DNA of 64,000 nt from Streptomyces sp. ISL-1 (GTDB lineage Bacteria > Actinomycetota > Actinomycetes > Streptomycetales > Streptomycetaceae): assembly GCF_018614585.1 (NCBI RefSeq), contig NZ_JAGGOI010000003.1:124001-188000 (forward strand). Reading direction: 5' to 3'. Positions 15,489 through 24,134 of this stretch are shown piece by piece (the first letter of the stretch is position 1; each line of letters opens with the position of its first letter). A program made the position numbers and the translations under genes. The notes under the pieces are model-generated. The model was not told the origin of the DNA and did no database searches. It saw nothing but the letters and a program-made list of their open reading frames with translations.

Positions 15489-18314
15489 TCAGCCGGGGCG
15501 GGAGGTCCGGGTCCGGCTCAGCTGCTGCCCGGACTGCGATTCGAGCTTCCGCCTGGCCCGGGACACGTGCTGTTCGACCGTACGCGGCGACAGGTGCAGG
15601 GTAGCTGCGATCTCCCGGTTCGTGAGCCCCGCGTTGGCCAGGTCGTTGACCTCCTGCTCGCGCGGGGAGAGCTGGTCCCCGTAGCTCGGGCGGCCGCGAC
15701 GGCGCTGTTCGGCGGCCGGCTGATGGGCACGGAGTGTGGCTCGCACCCGCGCGGCGTCCCAACCCGCGCCCACATCGGTCAGTTGCTGCACGCAGGAGGC
15801 GAGGTCTTTCACGGCGGCGGCCGCTGCCCCGGCGTCCGCGCCCGACTCCAGGGTGCACTGGGCGGCCGCCTCGGTGGTGAGGATCACCGCGTACGGCCGG
15901 GGCATCTCGCCGTACACAGCCGCCGCCCGGCGGAAATGAGGTACGGCCAGGGCCTGTTCGCCCGCCGCCTGTGACAGGACACCGCGGCACCAGTGGAGTG
16001 CGGCGGCGGCCGACGGACCGACGTTCCCCTTCAGCCCTGCCTCGAACTCGGCGATCATGTCCTCGGCCGCATTCCGGCGGCCCGCCAGGGCGGTCGCCTC
16101 GACGGCCCAGGGGGCGAGTTCCGAGGCCCACACCCAGACGCCCTTGTCGCGCAGCCTGTCCCAGGCCGTGGCCGCCTCGGCCGCCGCAGTGTCGACGTCG
16201 CCACGGGCCAGGGCGGTCCGGACCAACGCACCGGCGGCCGCCGCCACATGCGGCAGCGGCGAGCCAACAGGCAACGGATGCCCGTCGCCCGACAGCCAGG
16301 CGGCCATCTGCTGCCATTCCCCCTGGGCCAGGGCGAGCATGCCAAGGACGATCCGGGCGTCGGCGGCGGGTCCCGGCATGACGCCGGTCTCGGCGATGAA
16401 GGCCCGGGCCCGCCCGGACAGTCCGGTCCACCGGCCGGTGACCCAGTCCAGCAGCAGGCCGGTGCCGCGCCCGTCCTGCTCGACGTAGGAGGCTCCGCTG
16501 CGGGCCGCCAGATCCAGCCCCTCCTCCAGCAGATCTCCGACGCGCTGCGGGTGTCCCAGCCACAGCGCGGCGTCCGCGCCGTTCACCAGACCGCGGGCCA
16601 CATGCGGCAGCCGCTCGGCCTGGTCGGACTCGGTGGCGCCGCGCAGCCGTTCCAGCACGTCCCATGCCGTGGGGTCCCCGGTCTCCAGCAGCACAGCGAT
16701 GGTGTTGGCCGCGACCGCCGTTCGCACTTCGGCGTCGTCGCTGTGCGCAGCCATCTTCCGGACCTTCTCGAGCCAGTACAGATTGCGTTCCAGCGGGACC
16801 GTGGACATGACCGGCATCGCGAGCGCCGACATCGCACGCGCGGCGAGCGCGGGCCGTTCCGCCAGCTCGTCGACCGCCTGCTCCAGTTCCACCCAGCCCT
16901 GCAGGCCCATTCCCGCCTGGTTGTACAGGACCAGCCCCAGGTCGAGCCGGATCTGGCCCCGTACGGCCGCAGGCAGGGACTGCTCGTCGAGGATCTGCCG
17001 CAGCACCTGCACCGTCTGGTCGGTGTGCAGCCCCAGCACCGCGCTGTGGGCCAGCAGCGGCGCGAGCCGCGCCCGCATCTCCCGGGGGACCGCGTGGTGG
17101 GAGAGGGCGTGCTCCAGCAGATCGATCGCCGTCTGGTGCTCACCGGCATCGGCGCACTGCCACGCGGCACGCTCGACCGCCTTCAGCCAGCCGCGCAGCC
17201 GTCCGCCGCGGTGCCGGTGTTCCGCGAGCCGGGCCCACGGCACCGGTTGCCGCTGGGTCAGCACATCGGCGGCCCGGCGGTGCATCTCCTGGCGCAGCGG
17301 CCCGGGCAGCTCCTCATAGACAGCCGCGCCCGCGAGCGGCGAGGGGAAGCCGTACACATCGTTGCCGGTCTCCTGGAGTACGGCTTTGCGCAGGGCGGCG
17401 ACGAGCGCCTGCCGGCCGGTCCCGGCGGGCAGCGCGCCCACCGCGTACAGATCCTCGGCGGTACTGGGCTCCTCCAGCACCGCCGCGGCCCGGACTACGG
17501 CCCGGTGCTCCTCCCGCAGCGCGGCGACGCGGCCGAGGACCAGCTCGGCCAGTCGTACGGGCGTCCCCGTGGCGTCCACGTCCTTGGCGGTGTACCGCTC
17601 CTTCGGCCCGCACACGTCCTGAAGCTGGCGCACCAGGTCGGCGACGACCTGGGGCACGCCGGCCGAGCGCTCGTGGATGCGGGCGACCAGCTCCGGCGGA
17701 CAGCACTCGGCGCCGAGCCGCTCCTCGACCATCAGGCGCACCTGTTCGGCGTCGAGCGGCATGAGGCGTATTCGCAGTAGCGACAGCCGGGCCGGGTAGG
17801 TCACGGCCCGGCCGAGGACCAGTCCGGGCTCGGCCAGTTCCTCGGGCCGGTAGGCCAGTACGGCGGCGAGTCCGGCGGGCGCCCGCTCAAGCAGCCGTCG
17901 CAGCAGCTCCTGGCCGCCCCCGTCGGCGCGGTGCACGTCCTCGGCGATCAGCAGGACAGGCCCCTCGGATTCCAGCAGCGGTACCAGGTCCTCGGCCAGC
18001 GCGGCGGCGTCCGGGTAGAGACGCGGCGGCAGAGGAAGCGGCTCGTGGCGTGTGCGCCCGGCGGCCTGTCCACTGCCCGCGTCCGATGACGCCGAGCGCA
18101 CAGTGTGGTGCGCCAGTGCGACGCCGGACGCGGTGAAGGCCAGGACGACGCGTGATCGCGGGCCGGTCTCAGCGGCCTCGAGCAGCCGGTCGACCAGTCG
18201 GCTCTTGCCGGTTCCGGCAGGCCCCTCGATCAGCAGCAATGCCGGTTGCCGGGTGGGATGGGCAAGCGTCTGTGTCAGCCACCGTTCCCAGGCCTCGTCA
18301 CTGAGTGTGCTCAC
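15489..18314 (-). CDS. Large LuxR-family ATPase regulator (LAL type)
   Basis: A 941-residue regulator. An N-terminal AAA/STAND ATPase has Walker A IEGPAGTGKSRLVDRLLEA and Walker B-like VLLIAEDVHRADGG. A long alpha-helical TPR-like middle follows, then a C-terminal LuxR helix-turn-helix (LSPREQEVNDLANAGLTNRE). The usual LuxR HTH sequence Q-x-I-A is N-x-E-I-A here. The longest frame begins at ATG 18344, but GAGGAG lies 9 bases before the GTG at 18314, so I prefer that start. Target genes and ligand are unknown. Between 15248 and 15488 nothing convincing is coded. Confidence 0.87.
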   Translation of the reverse strand: MSTLSDEAWERWLTQTLAHPTRQPALLLIEGPAGTGKSRLVDRLLEAAETGPRSRVVLAFTASGVALAHHTVRSASSDAGSGQAAGRTRHEPLPLPPRLYPDAAALAEDLVPLLESEGPVLLIAEDVHRADGGGQELLRRLLERAPAGLAAVLAYRPEELAEPGLVLGRAVTYPARLSLLRIRLMPLDAEQVRLMVEERLGAECCPPELVARIHERSAGVPQVVADLVRQLQDVCGPKERYTAKDVDATGTPVRLAELVLGRVAALREEHRAVVRAAAVLEEPSTAEDLYAVGALPAGTGRQALVAALRKAVLQETGNDVYGFPSPLAGAAVYEELPGPLRQEMHRRAADVLTQRQPVPWARLAEHRHRGGRLRGWLKAVERAAWQCADAGEHQTAIDLLEHALSHHAVPREMRARLAPLLAHSAVLGLHTDQTVQVLRQILDEQSLPAAVRGQIRLDLGLVLYNQAGMGLQGWVELEQAVDELAERPALAARAMSALAMPVMSTVPLERNLYWLEKVRKMAAHSDDAEVRTAVAANTIAVLLETGDPTAWDVLERLRGATESDQAERLPHVARGLVNGADAALWLGHPQRVGDLLEEGLDLAARSGASYVEQDGRGTGLLLDWVTGRWTGLSGRARAFIAETGVMPGPAADARIVLGMLALAQGEWQQMAAWLSGDGHPLPVGSPLPHVAAAAGALVRTALARGDVDTAAAEAATAWDRLRDKGVWVWASELAPWAVEATALAGRRNAAEDMIAEFEAGLKGNVGPSAAAALHWCRGVLSQAAGEQALAVPHFRRAAAVYGEMPRPYAVILTTEAAAQCTLESGADAGAAAAAVKDLASCVQQLTDVGAGWDAARVRATLRAHQPAAEQRRRGRPSYGDQLSPREQEVNDLANAGLTNREIAATLHLSPRTVEQHVSRARRKLESQSGQQLSRTRTSRPG

Positions 18315-18453
18315 AGGCTCACGCTCCTCGACATTTCCGGTCATTTCATTTCTTTGCGTATCCGTACTTCAGTCTCCCCAATTGCGCTACTACGCGGCGA
18401 CCATGAGCGTAGAGCTGCCGCTCGGGGCAACCGCCTGGGCAAAAGGAGCCGAC

Positions 18454-18939
18454 GTGTTCGCAGCAGAGGAGTCTTCCCACCCTCCGTCTTCCGGCCTGGT
18501 GCCACATGGCGGAATCTCGGGTCTGGCCCAGTGTGCGATGTCGGCGACCCCGGAAGCGGTGCGCAAGCTCAGACATTTCGCCCGCGCCGTGGCGCACCGC
18601 TGGCGGCTGGGCGACGACTCCCACGAGGCGCTGTCGGTGATCGTCACCGAGCTGGTCAGCAACGTGGTGCTGCACAGCGGCAGCTCATGGGTGGCTGTGG
18701 CCATCAAGGTCCGCGGTGACACCCTGACGACCGAGGTCAGGGACGGCGGGAGGTGGAAGCACCGCCCGGTGCGGCGTCAGGAGCCGCTCGACGCGCATGC
18801 CGACTGCGGTCATGGGCTGGCGCTGGTGGAGTCCTTCGCGACGCGCACCAGCACGCGACGCCTGGCGGTCGGCAGCGTGGTGGCAGCGGAGATCATCCTG
18901 TCCGCCCAGTACGGCGGGCCCTCGGGCCACCCGCGATAG
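18454..18939 (+). CDS. ATP-binding protein, anti-sigma-factor-like HATPase
   Basis: A 161-residue single-domain Bergerat-fold ATPase of the RsbW-like class common in Streptomyces. Motifs: the N-box VTELVSNVVLHSG, the G1-like VRDGGRWK and the G2-like GHGLALVESFA. Such proteins often bind sigma factors or their antagonists. Start choice: AAGGAG at 18443-18448 sits 5 bases from GTG 18454, far better than anything before the in-frame ATG at 18403. It is divergent from the LuxR regulator. Confidence 0.85.
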   Translation: MFAAEESSHPPSSGLVPHGGISGLAQCAMSATPEAVRKLRHFARAVAHRWRLGDDSHEALSVIVTELVSNVVLHSGSSWVAVAIKVRGDTLTTEVRDGGRWKHRPVRRQEPLDAHADCGHGLALVESFATRTSTRRLAVGSVVAAEIILSAQYGGPSGHPR

Positions 18940-18958
18940 GGGGCCGGGGCGCCGGCGC

Positions 18959-19510
18959 TCAGTCCGTCTCGGACGCCTCGCGGTGCCCCTTGGCCAGCAC
19001 CAGATACATCGCGGCGTTCAGCTTGATCCCATCGCGCTCCTCCTCGGTCAGCTCGCGCTTGACCTTGGCGGGCACACCCGCGACCAGGGAGCCGGGCGGG
19101 ACACGCATCCCCTGGGGTACGAGCGCCTGCGCCGCGATCAGCGATCCGGCGCCGATGTGCGCGCCGTTGAGGACGGTCGCCCCCATGCCGACCAGTACGT
19201 CGTCCTCGACGGTGCATCCGTGCAGCACGGCGTTGTGGCCGACCGAGACACGCTCGCCCACGGTGACCGGGAAGCCCGGGTCGACATGCACCGTGCAGTT
19301 GTCCTGGATGTTCGTGTCGGCGCCGAGGACGATGGGACCGCAGTCGGCGCGCAGCACGGTGTGGTACCAGACGCTGGAGCCCGCGGCCATGGTGACCTCA
19401 CCGATCACGACGGACGTGGGAGCGGTGAAGGCGTCCGGCGAGATCCGCGGCTCCTTGCCGCCCACCGCCGCGATCAGCGCCTGTGCCGGCATCGCCTTCT
19501 CCTCGTTCAT
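18959..19510 (-). CDS. Gamma-class carbonic anhydrase family protein
   Basis: A 183-residue left-handed beta-helix protein. All three metal-binding histidines of gamma carbonic anhydrases are present: DNCTVHVDPG, then VSVGHNAVLHGC. The catalytic glutamates of the archaeal Cam acidic loop are not evident, which is usual for CamH-type proteins. A start at the in-frame ATG MPAQALIA, six codons inside, is also possible. It sits upstream of nothing obviously linked in function; DedA precedes it on the same strand, 22 bases away. Confidence 0.87.
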   Translation of the reverse strand: MNEEKAMPAQALIAAVGGKEPRISPDAFTAPTSVVIGEVTMAAGSSVWYHTVLRADCGPIVLGADTNIQDNCTVHVDPGFPVTVGERVSVGHNAVLHGCTVEDDVLVGMGATVLNGAHIGAGSLIAAQALVPQGMRVPPGSLVAGVPAKVKRELTEEERDGIKLNAAMYLVLAKGHREASETD

Positions 19511-19532
19511 GGGCCGGTTCGTCTCGGGCCGC

Positions 19533-20198
19533 TCAGTCGGCGGCGGGCACGGGATCCGGCTCGGCCGCCGCCACAGTACGGGCCTGCTCCCGCGCGGCCG
19601 CCTTCTTGGCGCGGCTCTTGAGCACCAGCATCGAGCTGAGCCCGATCAGCACGGCGAGGACCAGACCCAGCCAGGAGAAGCGCTTGAGCCAGGCCTCGGC
19701 CACCACGCCGACGGAGTAGATGACAGCGGTCGTGCCGCCTGCCCAGAGGATCCCGCCGAAGACATTGGCGATGAGGAACTTCCAGTACGGCATCCTCAGT
19801 ACGCCCGCGAGCGGCCCGGCGAAGATACGCAGCAGGGCGACGAAGCGGCCGAAGAAGACGGCCCACATGCCCCACTTCTCGAACGACCGCTCCGCCATGG
19901 CGATCTGCGCCTCGCCGAAGTGCTTGGGGAACTTCCCGCCGAGCCAGGTCAGCAGCGGGCGGCCGCCCCTGCGGCCGATGGCGTACCCGATCGAGTCGCC
20001 GATGATCGCGCCGGCGGTCGCGCAGGCGCCGAGGATGTACGGATTGATGTCCCCGTGCTGCGAGGCCAGCAGCGCCGAGCTGACGAGGACGATCTCGCCC
20101 GGCAGCGGGATGCCGAGGCTCTCGAGCCCGATGACCACCCCCACCAGGAGATAAATGCTGACCGCAGGGACGGTCTCGAGCCACTCCTGGACGTGCAA
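19533..20198 (-). CDS. DedA family membrane protein
   Basis: A 221-residue DedA/VTT-domain protein: an N-terminal hydrophobic helix, ESLGIPLPGEIVLVSSALLA, GDSIGYAIGRRGGR, and the conserved FFGRFVALLRIFAGPLAGVL with its arginine and glycine. DedA proteins are linked to lipid (undecaprenyl phosphate or phospholipid) flipping. TTG at 20198 is accepted as start because a GGGAGG site lies 8 bases before it. A charged Lys/Ala/Arg tail ends the protein. Confidence 0.9.
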   Translation of the reverse strand: MHVQEWLETVPAVSIYLLVGVVIGLESLGIPLPGEIVLVSSALLASQHGDINPYILGACATAGAIIGDSIGYAIGRRGGRPLLTWLGGKFPKHFGEAQIAMAERSFEKWGMWAVFFGRFVALLRIFAGPLAGVLRMPYWKFLIANVFGGILWAGGTTAVIYSVGVVAEAWLKRFSWLGLVLAVLIGLSSMLVLKSRAKKAAAREQARTVAAAEPDPVPAAD

Positions 20199-20303
20199 CG
20201 CCGGTTCCTCCCGATTTCGCAGGGCCTGTGCTGCCCGGCGCGCGCCCCCGTCGGCGCACGCCGGGAAGCCTACCTGGTCAGCCGGGCACCGGCACGAAGG
20301 GCC

Positions 20304-20756
20304 TCAGGCGCTCGGGCGCAGCGTCCACACGATGGTCATCTCGCCGGTCACCGCGCCGTCCGCGCGCTGAATGGCGATCTTCACCGGGAACTCCGGGCGC
20401 TCGCCCGCGTCCAGCTCCGCGACGACGTCCGCGATGGGACGACCGAGGGTGGCCGTCGCCGTGACCTCGCCCATCGCCAGCTTCTTGTAGCCGATTTCCG
20501 CCTTGACGGCGAGCGGCACGGCGCGCGACATCTGGTCACCGAAGGCGGCGATGACGATCGCGCCGCTCGCGGACTCGGCGAGAGTGAACATCGCCCCGGC
20601 GTGCGGTCCGCCGACGTGGTTGTGGAAGTCGGGCTGGTCCGGCAGGCGGACGACAGCACGTTCGGCGGTGGTCTCCACGAACTCCAGGTTGAGGGTCCGG
20701 GCCATGGGGACCGTGGCGGCGAGCATCTCGCCGACGGACATCTGATCAGCGCTCAT
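20304..20756 (-). CDS. Hotdog-fold thioesterase (PaaI/DUF4442-like)
   Basis: A 150-residue hotdog domain with HNHVGGPHAGAMFTLAESAS, the central helix and active-site region of the PaaI/DUF4442 group, and ending in a strand TGEMTIVWTLRPSA. It probably hydrolyses an acyl-CoA; the substrate is unknown. ATG at 20756 is used; the frame continues 60 codons upstream but that part is the antisense of the neighbouring repeat-rich gene. Confidence 0.85.
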   Translation of the reverse strand: MSADQMSVGEMLAATVPMARTLNLEFVETTAERAVVRLPDQPDFHNHVGGPHAGAMFTLAESASGAIVIAAFGDQMSRAVPLAVKAEIGYKKLAMGEVTATATLGRPIADVVAELDAGERPEFPVKIAIQRADGAVTGEMTIVWTLRPSA

Positions 20757-20850
20757 GGAACGGGATGTTACCCATGAGTAGCGAGGTTGGCCATACCCGG
20801 GCGGGGGCGGCCGTAGCACCCATGACGCCGCACCTCTATCGTTACTCGCC

Positions 20851-21891
20851 ATGTGGCCAGGACAGCAGCCGCCCGGGGGCGAGCAGAACCCGCAGGACCA
20901 GAACCCGTACCAGCAGCCGGGGTACCAACAGCCCAATCCGTACCAGCAGCCGGGGTACCAACAGCCGGGCTATCAGCAGCCGGGTTACCAGCAGCAGGCC
21001 AACCCGTATCAGCAGCCGACCGTGCCGCAGCACAGCGTGCCGGGGCAGCCTCCCGGTGGGCCACAACCGCCGCGGGACGACAAGAAGAAGACGACCATCG
21101 TCGCGATCGTCGCGGCCACGGCTGTCGTCGCGGCCGCGGTGGTCACCGGCGTCATCGTGCTGAAGGACGACAGCAAGGGCACCGAGGACGAGGGCGGCAA
21201 GGTCAGCAGCTCGAAGACGCCCGCGGCGGACAAGCCCAGCCAGGCTCCCGCGTCGCCGACCGAGAACCCGCGCGGCGGCGATGAGGCCAAGCCGACCATC
21301 GCGGGCTGGAAGGTCGTCAGCAACCCCAAGCACGGCACGCAGTTCGACGTCCCGCCCACCTGGGAGGTGGCCGGTTCGAGCATCAGCACCTTCTTCGAGG
21401 ACGAGAAGAAGGGTGACGGCTCGCCGGTCGTCGTCATGTCGGCTCCGGCCTACTACAAGTCCAAGTGGTGCACGTTCGACAGCGACAAGGACGGCAAGCT
21501 CGAGACGTGGGGCCAGAGTTCGGTCGGCACCAAGGGCGGCAAGGGCGCAAAGGACACCGCCACGGCCGCCTACAACGAGGCCGGCAACTGGGTGTGGGCG
21601 GGCTACGCGCAGACCGAGCCCAAGGGCACGGTCAAGATCACCAAGGCCAAGCCGTACACCACCAAGTCCGGGCTCAGCGGCAGCGTCTCGACGGCCACCG
21701 CGCTCGGCGTCAAGAAGGAGAACAAGTGCGAGACCGACGGCAAGTCGATCGCCTTCTCCTTCAAGGACGCCACGGGTGAGTTCAGGAGCTGGGTCCTTTA
21801 CGCCAACACCGGCGTCAAGGACGAGGTCCCGAACGCGACCATCCAGCAGATCCTGAGCACGGTGCGGCTGGCGGGCACGCCCTCCGGCTAA
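20851..21891 (+). CDS. Single-pass membrane protein with NPYQQPGYQQP repeats
   Basis: A 346-residue protein in three parts. Residues 1-75 are Gln/Pro/Tyr-rich with NPYQQPGYQQP-like repeats; residues 80-105 form one transmembrane helix after DDKKKTT; the remaining 230 residues are an extracytoplasmic domain following a Ser/Thr/Pro linker, with two cysteines. The orientation is probably N-terminus in. No enzyme motif is visible and the function is unknown. Such Pro/Gln/Tyr heads are common on actinobacterial membrane proteins. Confidence 0.8.
   Translation: MWPGQQPPGGEQNPQDQNPYQQPGYQQPNPYQQPGYQQPGYQQPGYQQQANPYQQPTVPQHSVPGQPPGGPQPPRDDKKKTTIVAIVAATAVVAAAVVTGVIVLKDDSKGTEDEGGKVSSSKTPAADKPSQAPASPTENPRGGDEAKPTIAGWKVVSNPKHGTQFDVPPTWEVAGSSISTFFEDEKKGDGSPVVVMSAPAYYKSKWCTFDSDKDGKLETWGQSSVGTKGGKGAKDTATAAYNEAGNWVWAGYAQTEPKGTVKITKAKPYTTKSGLSGSVSTATALGVKKENKCETDGKSIAFSFKDATGEFRSWVLYANTGVKDEVPNATIQQILSTVRLAGTPSG
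20902..21018 (+). repeat. In-gene tandem repeats coding NPYQQPGYQQP units
   Basis: Three NPYQQP units with interposed GYQQP units are coded by closely similar DNA, based on GGGGTACCAACAG and CCGTACCAGCAGCC. The repeat number is likely to vary among strains by slippage. Confidence 0.75.
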
Positions 21892-21931
21892 TCCGTTTGG
21901 CACGGCGGCCGGCAGCGGGGACAGTCCCGAG

Positions 21932-23239
21932 GTGACCACACCCGCCGCCGGACTCCGCCGCCATGCGCGCCGCCCCGAATGGGCCGGACGCAACTACACC
22001 CTGCTGACCGCCGCCGCGATCGTCACCAGCCTGGGCACCCATGGTGCGCTGATCGCGGCGGCGTTCGCGGTTCTGCAGTCCGGCGGGGACGGCGGCGACG
22101 TGGGCCTGGTCGCGGCGGCCCGCACTCTCCCCCTTGTGCTCTTTCTGCTGATCGGCGGCGCGATCGCCGACCGGGTGCCGCGGCACCGGGTGATGGTCGC
22201 GGCCAACGCGCTCAACTGCGTCTCGCAGGGGCTCTTCGCCGTGCTCGTCCTGGCCGGTGATCCACAGCTGTGGCAGATGATGCTGCTGACCGCGCTCTGC
22301 GGCGCCGGCCAGGCGTTCTTCAACCCGGCCGCCGAGGGCATGCTGATGTCCAGCGTCAGCGGCGAACAGGCCGGCCGGGCCTTCGCGCTGTTCCGTATGG
22401 CCATGCACGGCGCGGCCATCGGCGGTGCCGCGCTCGGCGGCGCGCTGATCGCGGCTGTCGGTCCGGGATGGGTGCTGGCCGTGGACGCCGCGGCGTTTGC
22501 GGTCGCGGGCGCACTGCGGGCTTTCCTCGACGTCGGCCATATCCGTCCGCGCCAGCCCGGTGGCGGATTGCTGGCCGATCTGCAGGACGGCTGGAAGGAG
22601 TTCAGCAGCCGGCCGTGGCTGTGGGGCATCGTCGCCCAGTTCTCGGTGGTCGTCGCCGTCGTCGGCGCCGCCGAGTCGGTGTACGGGCCGCTGGTCGCCC
22701 GGGACGAGCTCGGCGGCGCGGGCCCCTGGGGCATCGCGCTCGCCGCGTTCGGCGTGGGCACCCTCGGCGGGGCGCTGCTGATGATGCGCTGGAAGCCGCG
22801 GCGGATGCTGCTCGCCGGAACGCTCTGCGTCTTCCCGCTGGCCGCGCCGGCGGCCGCGCTAGCCGTGCCGCTGCCTGTCGCGGGACTCTCGGTGGTGATG
22901 CTTCTCAGCGGTGTGGCGATCGAGGTGTTCGGGGTCGCGTGGATGACCGCGCTGCACCAGGAGATCCCTGAGGACATGCTCTCCCGGGTGTCCGCGTACG
23001 ACTGGTTCGGCTCCGTGGCGATGCTGCCGCTGGCCACCGCGCTCGCCGGCCCCGCGGAGGGCCTGTTCGGGCGGCGGGAGTCGCTGTGGGGGTGCGCGGT
23101 GCTGGTGGTGCTGGTCACCGCCGCGGTGCTGTTCGTGCCGGACGTACGGAATCTGACCCGCCGTACGAAGGAGGTCGCGACGGGCCCTGCCGTGACGCCC
23201 TCAGCCGATGCTGAAGGCGCCGTCGGGCGGCTCGGGTGA
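21932..23239 (+). CDS. MFS transporter
   Basis: A 435-residue permease with about twelve hydrophobic segments. GGAIADRVPRHRVMV near residue 70 is the MFS loop 2-3 motif (G-x-x-x-D-R-x-x-R-R-x). The ends are soluble and charged. The fold resembles MFS_3-type efflux proteins; the substrate is unknown. It starts at GTG 21932, 40 bases after the repeat protein, and overlaps the convergent methyltransferase-fold gene by 39 bases. Confidence 0.88.
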   Translation: MTTPAAGLRRHARRPEWAGRNYTLLTAAAIVTSLGTHGALIAAAFAVLQSGGDGGDVGLVAAARTLPLVLFLLIGGAIADRVPRHRVMVAANALNCVSQGLFAVLVLAGDPQLWQMMLLTALCGAGQAFFNPAAEGMLMSSVSGEQAGRAFALFRMAMHGAAIGGAALGGALIAAVGPGWVLAVDAAAFAVAGALRAFLDVGHIRPRQPGGGLLADLQDGWKEFSSRPWLWGIVAQFSVVVAVVGAAESVYGPLVARDELGGAGPWGIALAAFGVGTLGGALLMMRWKPRRMLLAGTLCVFPLAAPAAALAVPLPVAGLSVVMLLSGVAIEVFGVAWMTALHQEIPEDMLSRVSAYDWFGSVAMLPLATALAGPAEGLFGRRESLWGCAVLVVLVTAAVLFVPDVRNLTRRTKEVATGPAVTPSADAEGAVGRLG

Positions 23240-24046
23240 CGCCACCGCGTCGACGTCCCGTACCGCCGTCGCGTCGCCGATGAGCCGGGTCAGCGAGAGC
23301 CCGTGTTCGACCCGGGCCGGGAAGACGTCGGCGGCGGTGCGGCGGGCCAGGGCGGCCGTGCCGATGGGGGTGTGCGAGGCGAGGAGCAGGGCGTTGCCGA
23401 AGCGCCGGCCGCGCAGCACGGCAGGTTCGGCGATCAGCGCGAGCTCGCCGAACACTGAGGCGAACGCGGCCAGTTGGGAGCGGAGGAAGGCGAAGGGCGC
23501 GCCGTCGGCGAGGTTGGCCGCGTAGATCCCGCCGGGGCGCAGGACACGTTCCGCCGCCCGTGCGTACTCGACCGACGTGAGGTGGGCCGGTACCCGTGAG
23601 CCGCCGAAGACGTCCGCGATCAGTACGTCCGCCGAGTCCGCGGGGGCCGACTCGACCCAGGCGCGGGCATCCGCGGCGTGCACCTCGATGCCCGACCCCG
23701 CGGGCAGCGGCAGATGCTCGGCGACGAGTTCCAGCAGTCCGCGGTCCGCCTCCACCACGTCCTGGCGCGAGCCCGGCCGGGTCGCGGCGACATAGCGGGG
23801 CAGGGTCAGGGCGCCGCCGCCGAGGTGGAGCAGTTCGAGGGGTGCGCCCTCGTCCGCGGCGCAGTCGACGACATGGGCGAGGCGCCTGGTGTACTCGAAC
23901 TCCAGATGGGTGGGCGCGTCCAGGTCGACATACGACTGGGGTGCGCCGTCCACCGTCAGCAGCCAGGCCCGCTCCCGGTCGACGTCGGGCATCAGCTTGG
24001 CGGTTCCGCCGTCGACGTCGCGCAGGACGGGTATCTGCTCGTTCAC
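23201..24046 (-). CDS. Spermidine synthase-like protein (SAM-dependent methyltransferase fold)
   Basis: A 281-residue protein with the Rossmann fold of spermine/spermidine synthases: LELLHLGGGALTLPRYVAA as the glycine-rich nucleotide loop (about residues 75-93), DVVEADRGLLELV as the acidic strand, and ADVLIADVFGG as the catalytic-loop region. Many actinobacterial members have no known polyamine activity. GTG at 24046 gives the normal family start. The gene is downstream of tuf3 on the same strand, but a strong terminator separates them. Confidence 0.83.
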   Translation of the reverse strand: MNEQIPVLRDVDGGTAKLMPDVDRERAWLLTVDGAPQSYVDLDAPTHLEFEYTRRLAHVVDCAADEGAPLELLHLGGGALTLPRYVAATRPGSRQDVVEADRGLLELVAEHLPLPAGSGIEVHAADARAWVESAPADSADVLIADVFGGSRVPAHLTSVEYARAAERVLRPGGIYAANLADGAPFAFLRSQLAAFASVFGELALIAEPAVLRGRRFGNALLLASHTPIGTAALARRTAADVFPARVEHGLSLTRLIGDATAVRDVDAVASPEPPDGAFSIG

Positions 24047-24070
24047 CGTCTCATTGTGCCCGGCCAGGTG

Positions 24071-24109
24071 CCCGGCCGGTCTCCCGTGAGGTGCGGGAGA
24101 CCGGCCGGG
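24071..24109 (-). terminator. Perfect 16-bp stem-loop terminator after tuf3
   Basis: Arms 24071-24086 and 24094-24109 are exact reverse complements (16 bp) with a 7-base loop. It starts 25 bases after the tuf3 stop, and lies between tuf3 and the gene that follows on the same strand. No long T-run follows, as usual in this genus. Confidence 0.8.
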
Positions 24110-24134
24110 GCGGGATCGCCAAGGCCGGATCGGA